Made by a program: the position numbers and the translations under genes
DNA from: Streptococcus thermophilus
Lineage (GTDB): Bacteria; Bacillota; Bacilli; Lactobacillales; Streptococcaceae
Direction of reading: 5' to 3'
Assembly (NCBI RefSeq): GCF_010120595.1
Contig: NZ_CP038020.1
Span: forward strand, 1,860,001-1,924,000
Length of the DNA stretch: 64,000 nt
Notes under the pieces: generated by a model
Database searches by the model: none
Seen by the model: only the letters and a program-made list of their open reading frames with translations
What the model was told of the DNA's origin: nothing
Shown: positions 38,941-47,754 of the stretch, one piece after another
Numbering within the stretch: position 1 is the first letter of the stretch
Layout: each line of letters begins with the position of its first letter

Positions 38941-40085
38941 GATAAAAATAATTCCTCGTACTCACCTACAATTTTTTCCCAGATAAAGTTTTGCTTCATA
39001 TTGGCTTTGGCTCGTTGACCCCATTCAGATACATCTTCCAAAGGATCGACCTGGTCGATCAAATGCGCCAAATTCCCAGTCTCTTTGGTCCAATATTGGG
39101 CTGTGTCCTTTGCAACCGTTTGGTTAAAGGAGACTCCTAAAACTAAATTCAGATCCGTCTGAGCAAGAGCTTCTAGGAGTCCCGGATTGGTTCCGCCCAC
39201 TTCATGGCCATGAATATAGGCAAAGGCTTCTTTACGGATATACTTCAACAGATCTTGATCATAAACCGTTCCTACAAACTTGACACGTGGATCCTGATCA
39301 AAATCTGTTCGAACCCGAAGCTCTTCAAAATAGGGATTGCCTTCATGGTTACAAATGATGACCAAATCCCTCTTGGTAGAAGAGGCCATAAATTCACGAA
39401 TGGCGGTCTCGTAATTATTTTCTGGAACAAAGCGACCCAAGATTAAGTAATAGTTTTTCTCGTGTGTCTCCCACTTTTGATATAGTTCTCTGACTTTCCT
39501 ATCCTGACTGGTCAGGCTGGTCGGAGATAAATCCGTGCCATAGGAAATATAGGTCGTATTGGACCAAGGATAGGATTCCTTGATATAGGATTCAATACCC
39601 GGGTTGTCTGAAATCACCAAATCCGCATGACGCGTCATGATTTTTTCAGAATACTTGAGATAGGCTTGGATTGTCTTGGCCCACTTGGCCCGCTTCCACT
39701 CCAGTCCATCTGGATTGATATAGAATTGGCCGCCCATCTTATGAATCTTGCGTACAAAAGGCGCCACAAAGGCCCCGATGGTATTGCCCAAAATATAAAA
39801 AATAGGTTTTTCAATTCCTTGTTTCTTAATGACCTTCAAGGCATAATTGATGGCCATCATATCATAGGCAATGACCCGCGCAGGCCCAAGTTTGGGTGCT
39901 TTAATCGTAAAACAATCTACACCCTTGTAGTCAAAATGATAGTAGGCTTGATCATTAGAAAGGCAAGCAACATGGTACTTGATATTCGGTGATACTCGAT
40001 TGGAGACCAATTGGTCCACGAAGGTCTCGAAACCACCATATTGAGCCGGAAGTCCACGACTTCCGATAATAAAAACGTGTTGCAT
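38937..40085 (-). CDS. rgpA: Rhamnosyltransferase RgpA (DUF1972/GT4)
   Basis: A 382-aa enzyme that starts the rhamnan by adding the first rhamnose to the lipid-linked primer. The DUF1972 N-terminus HVFIIGSRGLPAQYGGFETF is diagnostic, and the GT4 part shows LGRFVPENNYETAI near 218 and HEVGGTNPGLLEAL near 288. It opens the rgpA-rgpF unit, behind its own extended -10 promoter and a terminator for the upstream unit. Confidence 0.94.
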   Translation of the reverse strand: MQHVFIIGSRGLPAQYGGFETFVDQLVSNRVSPNIKYHVACLSNDQAYYHFDYKGVDCFTIKAPKLGPARVIAYDMMAINYALKVIKKQGIEKPIFYILGNTIGAFVAPFVRKIHKMGGQFYINPDGLEWKRAKWAKTIQAYLKYSEKIMTRHADLVISDNPGIESYIKESYPWSNTTYISYGTDLSPTSLTSQDRKVRELYQKWETHEKNYYLILGRFVPENNYETAIREFMASSTKRDLVIICNHEGNPYFEELRVRTDFDQDPRVKFVGTVYDQDLLKYIRKEAFAYIHGHEVGGTNPGLLEALAQTDLNLVLGVSFNQTVAKDTAQYWTKETGNLAHLIDQVDPLEDVSEWGQRAKANMKQNFIWEKIVGEYEELFLS

Positions 40086-40119
40086 ATTATTTCCTTTCTT
40101 ACAAATTACAATCCACTCA

Positions 40120-40128
40120 ATTATACCA
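40120..40128 (-). promoter_or_regulatory. Extended -10 promoter of the rgpA unit
   Basis: On the minus strand TGG-TATAAT (hexamer at 40120-40125), about 35 bp before rgpA. The -35 is weak. It lies just after the terminator at 40151-40179. Confidence 0.6.
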
Positions 40129-40150
40129 TTTTCTGGGCTTTTTTCCTAAT

Positions 40151-40179
40151 ACAAAAAGAAAAGCGACTGTTCAAGTCGC
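40151..40179 (-). terminator. Terminator ending the flippase/side-chain unit
   Basis: Stem GCGACT/AGTCGC (40174-40179 / 40163-40168) with a 5-nt loop, then TTTTCTTTTT on the minus strand, about 25 bp after the last side-chain glycosyltransferase. Confidence 0.75.
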
Positions 40180-40203
40180 CATTGCTATGAATATAAAAAC
40201 AAA

Positions 40204-40980
40204 TCAATTATTCGTCTTCTGACTCTTCACATACTGTTTCATTAAGAGATTTGCTATCCATTTTGGCCAAAAGAGTTGATACATATACAAATCTTCTTGA
40301 CTACGAGTATTATCAGCAATTGTCTTAGAAGTCTCAGATTCCTCATGAATTCGGTGACACATTAACTTATCTGATATATAGACAAAACGTCCCTGGTATT
40401 CACTAATCTTATACCAAGCATACCAGTCAAGGCTAACCTTCATTTCCTCATCAAAATAGAAATTCTTCAATTTTTCAAGATTGTAGGTGACAGCTGGACA
40501 ACAAATTGGATTCCCAAAAGCCATTACACGATTACGCCAAAAATGACTGCTAGGAAAAAGATTCATTGTTTTTAGCATTAAGGTTTTAATCTTGAGGTTT
40601 GTATTTGCAGGGATCTTAAGACCATTTTTTTCTTCAAAATAATCAGAATATCCAATTAGGACATCACTAGTTTTTTCCATCTTGGACAATACTTTTTCTG
40701 CATAACTTGGCTCATAATAGTCATCCTGATGGGCGATGGTAGCATATTTCGTTTCTACAAAAGAGATGGCGTTATTCCAATCCTTGCCAATTCCTCCACC
40801 TTGTTTCGTATAAAATGGGATAGCATAACGCTGACAAAGGTCCTTAATCGAATCAAGTGGTGTTGAACTATAACAGATAATTTGTGATTGGAGAGTTTGA
40901 TTTTTCAAAGATTGAATACAAGCCTCTAGATAATCACTTTCTCCATAAGCGCAAATCACCCAAGTATGATTATCTTTCAT
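40204..40980 (-). CDS. GT2-family glycosyltransferase
   Basis: A 258-aa GT-A enzyme. The core shows WVICAYGESDYLEACIQSL at 8-26 and TIAHQDDYYEPSYAEK near 83, with the DD pair that holds the metal and nucleotide sugar. LDWYAWYKIS near 188 suggests an acceptor-binding aromatic cluster. Acceptor and sugar are unknown. It overlaps the DUF2304 gene by 11 bp and ends the six-gene side-chain unit. Confidence 0.85.
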   Translation of the reverse strand: MKDNHTWVICAYGESDYLEACIQSLKNQTLQSQIICYSSTPLDSIKDLCQRYAIPFYTKQGGGIGKDWNNAISFVETKYATIAHQDDYYEPSYAEKVLSKMEKTSDVLIGYSDYFEEKNGLKIPANTNLKIKTLMLKTMNLFPSSHFWRNRVMAFGNPICCPAVTYNLEKLKNFYFDEEMKVSLDWYAWYKISEYQGRFVYISDKLMCHRIHEESETSKTIADNTRSQEDLYMYQLFWPKWIANLLMKQYVKSQKTNN

Positions 40981-41326
40981 TCTTTTCCTCTTTCTCTTCT
41001 ACATGACTTTTGAGAATAGATAATTCCTGAACCAAATGCTTTATCTGTTCTTTTTGTTTTGATAAAGTCATGGTTTGTAAAAAAGCGATCACTAACAAGA
41101 AAAAAATAGCTAGCGAAAGTAAAAAATTCGATGTCAATTCAAATCCAAGTAACCTAGCAAAATAACCAGGAATAACATCAAAAATAGAAATAACAATCAA
41201 TACCAGACTGATGACAATCCACATGAAAGCCTGTTCAAATAAGATATTATTCTTATTAATATTTCTAATGACTAGATAAAGGAAAAAGATGGAAGCTACC
41301 AACATCACAATAGATAAAACTGACAT
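40970..41326 (-). CDS. DUF2304 small membrane protein (GacJ-like)
   Basis: A 118-aa protein with three hydrophobic helices (about 2-20, 30-50, 62-85) and a charged C-terminal coil (LSKQKEQIKHLVQEL). DUF2304 proteins such as GacJ of S. pyogenes bind and stimulate the partner GT2 that makes undecaprenyl-phosphate-linked sugar. The start shares a base with the stop of that partner just upstream. The pairing supports the GacI/GacJ assignment. Confidence 0.85.
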   Translation of the reverse strand: MSVLSIVMLVASIFFLYLVIRNINKNNILFEQAFMWIVISLVLIVISIFDVIPGYFARLLGFELTSNFLLSLAIFFLLVIAFLQTMTLSKQKEQIKHLVQELSILKSHVEEKEEKNER

Positions 41327-42042
41327 TATTCACTCTCCTTCATAAAGGCTGCAATAACAATCGACGAACATACTTCAAGCATATATCGAATCGATTTAAT
41401 GGGCGTAATGGAAGAAACACCACCAGTACGTTCAAACATATTTGCTGGTCGTTCAACAACTCGATATTTACGTTTCAAAATATGAACAATAGTCTCTGGT
41501 TCTGGATACTTGATTGGATAACGCTTAGCGAACTGTTTAATAACAGCTTTATCAGCCAAACGGTAACCCGAAGTTGTATCTAAAACTCTTTGTCCAGTTG
41601 TCCATTTGATAAGATTGGAAATAACACTAATTCCGAAGCGCCTCATAAAAGTTGTTTGAAATTCAGACTTAACATCACCAACAAAACGAGAACCAATAAC
41701 TAGGTCTGCTTCATTTTTTCGAATTGGCTCTAGTAAATCTGACAAGGATTCAATATCATGCTGGCCATCGCCATCAAATTGAACTGCTACATCATAGTCA
41801 TGCTCTAGTGCATATTTGTAGCCTGTTTGAACCGCACCACCAATCCCAAGATTCATCACAAGGTTAACAGCATTAAAATGATTATCTTCCAGAATCTGTT
41901 TTGTCTTATCTGTTGATCCGTCATTGATAACCACATAGTCCAAATCAAAATCAACTTTCTTGCGGTAACTCAAGATACTCGTTACCGTGTCAAAAATACT
42001 TTCCTCCTCATTGTAAGCAGGAATTATCATTAAAACTCTCAT
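41326..42042 (-). CDS. GT2 undecaprenyl-phosphate glycosyltransferase (GacI/DPM1-like)
   Basis: A 238-aa enzyme with MIIPAYNEEESIFDTV at 5-20, VINDGSTDKT near 37, and VQFDGDGQHD near 87 (DGDGQ is the DxD). RFGISVISNLIKWTTGQRVLDTTSGYR is typical of the DPM1/GacI group. Unlike GtrB it has no clear pair of terminal helices, as expected when a DUF2304 protein supplies the membrane anchor. It probably makes a sugar-phosphate-undecaprenol donor used outside the membrane. Confidence 0.87.
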   Translation of the reverse strand: MRVLMIIPAYNEEESIFDTVTSILSYRKKVDFDLDYVVINDGSTDKTKQILEDNHFNAVNLVMNLGIGGAVQTGYKYALEHDYDVAVQFDGDGQHDIESLSDLLEPIRKNEADLVIGSRFVGDVKSEFQTTFMRRFGISVISNLIKWTTGQRVLDTTSGYRLADKAVIKQFAKRYPIKYPEPETIVHILKRKYRVVERPANMFERTGGVSSITPIKSIRYMLEVCSSIVIAAFMKESE

Positions 42043-43011
42043 CTACTTCTCCTTTCCTTTACAGTAAAATCTCGAAAACAGTGAAACTAATCTTAAGCGT
42101 TCCAACGTTCTAAAAGCCATTACAGAAATAACTGTTTGATTTCTTTCTCCAGTTATCTCGGATGATAATGGTGTTAAATTTGAATCAAGATTTTCTTTAG
42201 AAATCCATTGCTTAATTCTTCTATATTGATCCATAAACGATGAACTTGAAGCTGCTCTTCCAGAAAAGAGTAAGTACCATATGTAATATCGTTTAATAAA
42301 ATAGCGAATATATTTTGAATCACCAGCAACTTGAAGCAAGTGACTCAAGAAATACACAATATCTATATTCGGATTAAACCCTCTTTGAGATGTGTTTGAT
42401 ATACTCTTCTCGTTAAAAAACCAATTATAGCCATTATAATCAATTATTTTAATTTTTTCTGTTAGATTGTAAGCAGTCAAAGTAAAGATAACATCTTCAC
42501 CTATTGGATAGTCAAAGAACTGGATATTATTATCTGTTAAAAACGAAGTTCGATAAATACGTGCCCAAGGTGCAACAACTATATACTTAGACCATTCAGA
42601 TTGTGTTAAATCTTGCTTAAAAAGTGTCTTCATTTCCTGATTAACACGCTTATAACCACCAAGAACAATATCTAGTTGTTCTTGATCTATTTCATTATAA
42701 AAACGCTCTAAATAATCTGAATCAACAAAATCGTCATTATCGATAAATACAATGTACTTTCCATTAGCAAGTTGTATACCCTTATTTCTGGTTTTAGCAA
42801 CTCCCTCATTTTCTTTATCAATTACTCGGATAAAATCATTATCAGCTGCATACTTTTTAATAACTTCTAAACTATTATCTGTAGAGCCATCATTTAACAG
42901 AATAATCTCAAAATCTGTAAATGATTGATTTAGAAGAGAATCCATACATTGTTTAATTCCCTCTTGTGCATTATATACAGGAATTATGACTGAAACGGTT
43001 GGATTAGACAT
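42043..43011 (-). CDS. GT2-family glycosyltransferase
   Basis: A 322-aa enzyme with SVIIPVYNAQEGIKQCMDSL at 6-25, LNDGSTDNS near 39 and YIVFIDNDDFVDSDYLERF near 89, the acidic metal site being DNDD. The region PIGEDVIFTLTAYNL near 168 is a common GT2 acceptor loop. The substrate is unknown. The next gene starts directly after its stop codon. Sugar added is likely part of the variable side chain. Confidence 0.85.
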   Translation of the reverse strand: MSNPTVSVIIPVYNAQEGIKQCMDSLLNQSFTDFEIILLNDGSTDNSLEVIKKYAADNDFIRVIDKENEGVAKTRNKGIQLANGKYIVFIDNDDFVDSDYLERFYNEIDQEQLDIVLGGYKRVNQEMKTLFKQDLTQSEWSKYIVVAPWARIYRTSFLTDNNIQFFDYPIGEDVIFTLTAYNLTEKIKIIDYNGYNWFFNEKSISNTSQRGFNPNIDIVYFLSHLLQVAGDSKYIRYFIKRYYIWYLLFSGRAASSSSFMDQYRRIKQWISKENLDSNLTPLSSEITGERNQTVISVMAFRTLERLRLVSLFSRFYCKGKEK

Positions 43012-43028
43012 ATTATACTTTCTATCTA

Positions 43029-44006
43029 TTATTTTTTATAAAATTTCATCAAATATGGGAATATTTTAATTGATAATCTCAGTCCAAATAATCTTGTTAT
43101 CATTCCAGTGTATCTGAATGGTCTATTCTCTATCTCATCTAAAAACTTAAGAAGGAATTTGTACTCTCTAAGTAAACGTTGGATTTCAGGATGAGATGAA
43201 TATTGATTAACGTAAGGAAGGATTGAGATATATGAAATCGCAAAGTAAATACTCAATGCATATTTAACATCAGGGTCAAGTCTATTAACATCAGTTAACC
43301 CAATTTCGATACTCTTTAAAATATCAATTACATTTTTTTCTTTTACAATATTTGTAATACTTCCCAATCGATTCTGTCTGTATTGATAACAATCTATATT
43401 TAAAATCGAATAAGTAGAAATCATTTTTAATAGCTTCGCACAATATAAACAATCCTCAGATAAAAAACCAATAGGGAAGTCTAGTCCTTGTTCAAACAGG
43501 TTCTTTTTCACACATTTATTCCAAGCTGGAGCGGTTAAAATCTCGTTTTTGACTAATCCTTTAATATTCTCTTTGGTACCTCCATAGTCGGGAACAAAAT
43601 CAAAACTAACCCTGACGCTATCATCTAATCCATAGTATTTATTATAAGAAAATATAATTACATCACTTCGAAATTTATCAATGTTCTTCGATAATTTATC
43701 AAGAAAGTCTGGATTACTCCAAAAGTCATCACCATCAACAAATAGTAAATAATCTCCCTTAGAATATTTAATTCCTGTATTTCTCGCTGAAGATAATCCG
43801 CCATTTTCTTGATGAATGGTTCTAACTACCTCAAATTCAGATGTTAATTGATCACAAATCATTCCTGTTCGGCCATCTGTAGAACCATCATCAACTATAA
43901 GAACTTCATATTCAGAATCAGGGAAGTTTTGACTTACAAGACTTTCTATACATTCTTCTAAATACTCTGCCACATTATATGCAGCAACTATAATTGAAAA
44001 TTTCAT
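43029..44006 (-). CDS. GT2-family glycosyltransferase
   Basis: A 325-aa enzyme with FSIIVAAYNVAEYLEECIES at 3-22, VDDGSTDGR near 38 and LLFVDGDDFWSNPDFLDKL near 87, with DGDD as the metal site. FLSEDCLYCAKLL near 180 is a family acceptor motif. It starts 1 bp after the flippase stop. Like its neighbour it is AT-richer than the rgpA-D genes, as expected for exchangeable side-chain genes. Confidence 0.85.
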   Translation of the reverse strand: MKFSIIVAAYNVAEYLEECIESLVSQNFPDSEYEVLIVDDGSTDGRTGMICDQLTSEFEVVRTIHQENGGLSSARNTGIKYSKGDYLLFVDGDDFWSNPDFLDKLSKNIDKFRSDVIIFSYNKYYGLDDSVRVSFDFVPDYGGTKENIKGLVKNEILTAPAWNKCVKKNLFEQGLDFPIGFLSEDCLYCAKLLKMISTYSILNIDCYQYRQNRLGSITNIVKEKNVIDILKSIEIGLTDVNRLDPDVKYALSIYFAISYISILPYVNQYSSHPEIQRLLREYKFLLKFLDEIENRPFRYTGMITRLFGLRLSIKIFPYLMKFYKK

Positions 44007-44007
44007 T

Positions 44008-45261
44008 TTATTTTTTCCTTCTAAAGATTGTATATGGATTTGTTACAAAATAAATTACTAGAGAAGCAAGTAGCCATGCTATCATCGCACAAAGAAATGA
44101 TAATGAGGCTCCAAAAATTTCAAATTTCGACACTAGAGGCTTGGCAGTTAAGATTGACACAATATAGCCTACGATAAAGGAAATAACTAAAAAATGTTGT
44201 TTCCTATATATTGTCAAAATGTTATCACATACAGTTGAAAAAGTACTTGCAATTCCTCCAAGCAACAAAACAACAAAACTAGTCTGATACTGTTTAAGGT
44301 TAGTCCCATATACAATATCCAAAGCTGGAATGGCTATAAAAGCACCAATCAGAAATATTAATGTACAAGTTCCAAATAAAATCTTGAAGAGATTATTCTT
44401 GTAAGTGACAAAATGAGAAATCTTCTTTTCTTCTAAAAAGACTGCAAGTTGCGTAATCATCGGTCTAAGAAATACAATCATAAGATTCATTGCAAAAATT
44501 GGTGTAAATAAAATACTAAAATCTCGCTGAACACCATTTTCAATCAAACCTTGATTAAAAATATCATTCAAAGCATATTTAGGCTGATTATAAATTGAGA
44601 CCAACAAAAAAGCATTAATAAATAAAGGTAAGCAATCTTTCAATACATTGATAATATTACTCGGCTTAACAATCATAAGATTTAAGCGATGGAAGAACTT
44701 TGAATGAGGGTAATCGAATAGAGCAATAAAAACAAATGAACTAATAGTTTGTGAAATCACGGACCACAATAGATTTTTTGAGATGACTAGAGTTAAAGCA
44801 AATACAATTGTTGAAATAGTATTTCTCAAAAACAGTGATTTCCCGGCAATATCCAAACGTTCCTTCTGCTGAAATAATCCTTGAAAAACATCCGATAAAG
44901 CTTCACTAACACGGAAAAAAGATACCCAAAAAATTATCCCTAGATTTGAGTGAGTATTTGTATTAAAAATTAAATACGTCACTAAAAGAAGAACCATTGC
45001 AACGTTTGAAATAATCCTTGTTACGAAATAAGTATCAAAAGAATACTTCTCTCTTATATCTGTCGCTTGGAAATCTCTAACTTGAAAACTTGCTACAATA
45101 ACAAAGAGATTCGCAATCGCATAGGCAAAACTATAGGTATCCGCTGAAACACTATTTAAAGCACGTGTAACAATAAAAAGAAGTATAACTGAAACAGCAG
45201 CTGAAGACATACTTCCTAAAATATTCCAGAAAAATACCTTTTGGGCAGTTACTTTTTTCAA
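44008..45261 (-). CDS. Wzx-like flippase (polysaccharide biosynthesis protein)
   Basis: A 417-aa protein with about twelve helices and short loops, of the MATE/Wzx-type fold. NSVSADTYSFAYAIANLFVI near 36 and EKYSFDTYFVTRIISNV near 70 resemble O-antigen flippases. It would translocate a short lipid-linked oligosaccharide. Because RgpC/RgpD already export the rhamnan, this implies a second, separately flipped glycan. It opens a six-gene unit behind its own promoter. Confidence 0.85.
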   Translation of the reverse strand: MKKVTAQKVFFWNILGSMSSAAVSVILLFIVTRALNSVSADTYSFAYAIANLFVIVASFQVRDFQATDIREKYSFDTYFVTRIISNVAMVLLLVTYLIFNTNTHSNLGIIFWVSFFRVSEALSDVFQGLFQQKERLDIAGKSLFLRNTISTIVFALTLVISKNLLWSVISQTISSFVFIALFDYPHSKFFHRLNLMIVKPSNIINVLKDCLPLFINAFLLVSIYNQPKYALNDIFNQGLIENGVQRDFSILFTPIFAMNLMIVFLRPMITQLAVFLEEKKISHFVTYKNNLFKILFGTCTLIFLIGAFIAIPALDIVYGTNLKQYQTSFVVLLLGGIASTFSTVCDNILTIYRKQHFLVISFIVGYIVSILTAKPLVSKFEIFGASLSFLCAMIAWLLASLVIYFVTNPYTIFRRKK

Positions 45262-45296
45262 TTATTTCACTCTCTTTCGATAACTATATTCCATTA

Positions 45297-45305
45297 ATTA
45301 TATCA
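45297..45305 (-). promoter_or_regulatory. Extended -10 promoter of the flippase unit
   Basis: On the minus strand TGA-TATAAT (hexamer at 45297-45302), about 36 bp before the flippase start and right after the rmlD terminator. No good -35. Confidence 0.6.
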
Positions 45306-45314
45306 TATTCTCAA

Positions 45315-45354
45315 TAAAAAAAGAGAGAACAGCATGACACACGTTCTCTCTTTT
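45315..45354 (-). terminator. Terminator after rmlD
   Basis: A 12-bp stem AAAAGAGAGAAC/GTTCTCTCTTTT (45319-45330 / 45343-45354) with a 12-nt loop, followed on the minus strand by a T run. Confidence 0.88.
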
Positions 45355-45379
45355 AACTTAAAAAGCTCATTAAGTATTC

Positions 45380-46231
45380 TTATTTCACTTCTTGTTTGTA
45401 AAACTCTTTCAAAGCATCTTGCCATGTTGGGATGACAAACCCTGTAGCCTTAGCCTTAGCCAAACTCATTGTTGAGTTAAGTGGGCGCTTAGCTTTAGCT
45501 GGGAATTGACTTGAATCAACAGGTTTCACTTCAACATCAGTATCTTTGAGGATTTCAACCGCAAAGTCATACCAAGTTGTATCTTCTGCTGCATCATTTG
45601 ACAAGTGATAGTAACCATATTCCTTACGGTTTTCAGCTAAATAAGTCATAAACTCTGCCAAAGTACGTGTCCAAGTTGGACGGCCATGTTGGTCATTAAC
45701 GACTGTCAGCGTCTTGTGAGTTTTAGCAAGGTTTTGCATAGTGAAGACAAAATTTTTACCATAGTTACCGAACACCCAGGAAGTACGGATAATGTAGTAG
45801 TTAGTCACATGTTTTTCAACTAGCTCTTCACCCATACGTTTTGTACGACCGTACTCTGTCTGTGGATCTGGTTTATCATCAACTTCCCACTCTTGACCGA
45901 CTGGTTTTTCACCATTAAAAACGTAGTCCGTTGAAATATAAACAAGCGTTGCACCATGTTTTTCTGCAGCCTTAGCGACATTTTCAGTACCAGTCACGTT
46001 AATAGCATAGTCAAGTTCTTTGCCTTCATCTTCAGCAGCATCAACAGCTGTGTAGGCAGCACAGTGATAGACCAGGGTTGGTTTTACTTCCGCAAACACT
46101 TCATCTACTTTGTCAGCATCAGTGATGTCCATTTCTGCCACATCTACTGCTACATACTCTTCGTTACGCTCGTCAAGAAGGTGACGAAGCTCGGTTCCGA
46201 GTTGGCCATTTGCACCTGTTACTAGAATCAT
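45380..46231 (-). CDS. rmlD: dTDP-4-dehydrorhamnose reductase
   Basis: The last enzyme of dTDP-L-rhamnose synthesis; it reduces the 4-keto sugar with NAD(P)H and so feeds the rhamnan genes downstream. The 283-aa protein has the Rossmann motif GANGQLG at 5-11, STDYVFNGE near 102 and the catalytic YGRTKRMGE near 127 (Tyr and Lys of the YxxxK motif). ATG 46231 behind GAGGAG gives the family N-terminus MILVTGANGQ. It has its own terminator and promoter, separate from the rgp units. Confidence 0.96.
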   Translation of the reverse strand: MILVTGANGQLGTELRHLLDERNEEYVAVDVAEMDITDADKVDEVFAEVKPTLVYHCAAYTAVDAAEDEGKELDYAINVTGTENVAKAAEKHGATLVYISTDYVFNGEKPVGQEWEVDDKPDPQTEYGRTKRMGEELVEKHVTNYYIIRTSWVFGNYGKNFVFTMQNLAKTHKTLTVVNDQHGRPTWTRTLAEFMTYLAENRKEYGYYHLSNDAAEDTTWYDFAVEILKDTDVEVKPVDSSQFPAKAKRPLNSTMSLAKAKATGFVIPTWQDALKEFYKQEVK

Positions 46232-46265
46232 ATTTTTCTCCTCGTAATTCAATACTATTAGTTTT

Positions 46266-46274
46266 ATTTTAACA
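46266..46274 (-). promoter_or_regulatory. Extended -10 promoter of rmlD
   Basis: On the minus strand TGT-TAAAAT (hexamer at 46266-46271) comes directly after the U tract of the terminator at 46277-46299. No -35 is apparent, as that position lies in the hairpin stem. Confidence 0.5.
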
Positions 46275-46299
46275 AAAAAAGCAGAAAAAATCTGCTTTT
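46270..46299 (-). terminator. Terminator after the DUF6056-like gene
   Basis: Stem AAAAGCAGA/TCTGCTTTT (46277-46285 / 46291-46299) with a 5-nt loop and T7 on the minus strand. A 29-bp block (46270-46298) is identical to 47676-47704, the terminator upstream of the same gene. Confidence 0.85.
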
Positions 46300-46307
46300 A
46301 CTCAATA

Positions 46308-47642
46308 TTATTCTCTACTTTCGATACTATCAATACCAAAATATACCGCCATCCATCTATTAAACCACGCATCTCTTGACTCCCCTAAATTATTCGTACC
46401 ATTATATGCATTAAATAAAGTTTTAGGTTTAGGATAACGTTTCAAAATAATAGTGGATTGTCCGTTCTCTTTAGCTTGATAAATCTCACGATATTGCATA
46501 CTCACAACTTTGTAGGTACTATTTATATCACTAAACGCCTTAGTATAAGAAAATCCAAATTTAATCACTAGTAGTAATAAAAATACCAAGGCCAGTTTCT
46601 TGAGAAATAATACCTCTTCCAAAATTAAACGTAACAAAATTAGTAATGCTAAGCAAAGTAATACACTTGCCCCAAAAAATACCCTGTCAGGAAGCTCATT
46701 TGTTGCTACTAAACTGTATATACAAGCAAAGTGAGCACACATTATAAACAAGAAATAAAAAAATTGCTTTCTGTTCAAATAAGATTTAACAAGAGAATAA
46801 ATTAAAAGTACTAATATAGCAATATATAATATCGAATATTTTTGCCAACTCATTTGAAATAAATTAGCTAATTTATTGCTGAGGTCGTAAAACAAGGGAA
46901 TATCACCTGCTCTCTTTTGAGACCCAGGAGATGCTAGCATTAAAAGAAAACCAATACAAGCCGCTACAATTTCTAAAACTCTTGAAACACTTACTCTTTT
47001 TTCAGAAACAGCATCATACAATATTATTAAACTAATCAACAGAATAAATGCTGGAGAGGTATTTTCATTCCCTGCACCTGAAAAAAAAGCCAATGGAATT
47101 GTCCATAATATATTATATGGAGATTGGTTTCGTCTCAATACAACCTTCAACCATAGTAAGTCTAGGACAGCTGTCCATAAATAATTACCTGATCCTGAAA
47201 TCCATAATACAGTTTTTCCGATTTCTGGAAGAAACCACCATAAAATCAAAAAGATTATCGCTAAATATAAAACTTGGTGTTTCCTATGCTTATTTGAAAC
47301 TATTTCAAAGCTTAAACTATCTATTAATATTCCCAATGACAAAAATACAGAGGAATTAAATACATTGAAAACTTCCTTATTATATTGCATAAATATCTGA
47401 ACGATAGAATGTCCAGTAAACCTACCATTCCAAACTTTCCAATGATTCATTTGAGAAGTAATCAAATCAAATAATGATCTTACTGGTTGTTCATTATCTG
47501 ATGGAAATGGTTCCTTATAAATAAATCTATATACAAAATCATCAGATGTATAGAGAGTGAAGTGATTTAATAAATAAATTAAAGTGACTACAACGAGGCA
47601 TACAAGGAGATAAACTATCTCTTTGTTGTTTTTTTCTTTCAT
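46308..47642 (-). CDS. DUF6056-like polytopic membrane protein (probable GT-C glycosyltransferase)
   Basis: A 444-aa protein with about eleven helices. After helix 1 comes YTSDDFVYRFIY near 30-41; the DD pair in this first outer loop is the hallmark position of the GT-C catalytic base. WNGRFTGHSIVQIF near 70 and ISGSGNYLWTAVLDLLWL near 148 are typical of DUF6056 proteins. It probably moves a sugar from undecaprenyl phosphate to the wall glycan, with the GtrB-like enzyme just upstream as donor maker; this is inference. ATG 47642 follows GGGAG. The gene is flanked by identical terminator blocks, so it forms its own cassette. Confidence 0.8.
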   Translation of the reverse strand: MKEKNNKEIVYLLVCLVVVTLIYLLNHFTLYTSDDFVYRFIYKEPFPSDNEQPVRSLFDLITSQMNHWKVWNGRFTGHSIVQIFMQYNKEVFNVFNSSVFLSLGILIDSLSFEIVSNKHRKHQVLYLAIIFLILWWFLPEIGKTVLWISGSGNYLWTAVLDLLWLKVVLRRNQSPYNILWTIPLAFFSGAGNENTSPAFILLISLIILYDAVSEKRVSVSRVLEIVAACIGFLLMLASPGSQKRAGDIPLFYDLSNKLANLFQMSWQKYSILYIAILVLLIYSLVKSYLNRKQFFYFLFIMCAHFACIYSLVATNELPDRVFFGASVLLCLALLILLRLILEEVLFLKKLALVFLLLLVIKFGFSYTKAFSDINSTYKVVSMQYREIYQAKENGQSTIILKRYPKPKTLFNAYNGTNNLGESRDAWFNRWMAVYFGIDSIESRE

Positions 47643-47671
47643 TTTTTCTCCCAAATATAGATTTTGGATTC

Positions 47672-47680
47672 ATTCTAACA
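47672..47680 (-). promoter_or_regulatory. Extended -10 promoter of the DUF6056-like gene
   Basis: On the minus strand TGT-TAGAAT (hexamer at 47672-47677) follows directly on a terminator U tract, the same layout as before rmlD. Confidence 0.5.
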
Positions 47681-47704
47681 AAAAAAGCAGAAAAAATCTG
47701 CTTT
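47676..47704 (-). terminator. Terminator after the GtrB-like gene
   Basis: Stem AAAGCAGA/TCTGCTTT (47684-47691 / 47697-47704) with a 5-nt loop, T7 on the minus strand; the 29-bp block repeats exactly at 46270-46298. Confidence 0.85.
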
Positions 47705-47754
47705 CATTTATAATTCTATTCAACTAATTCATTTGTATAAATAATTGGCTTTCT

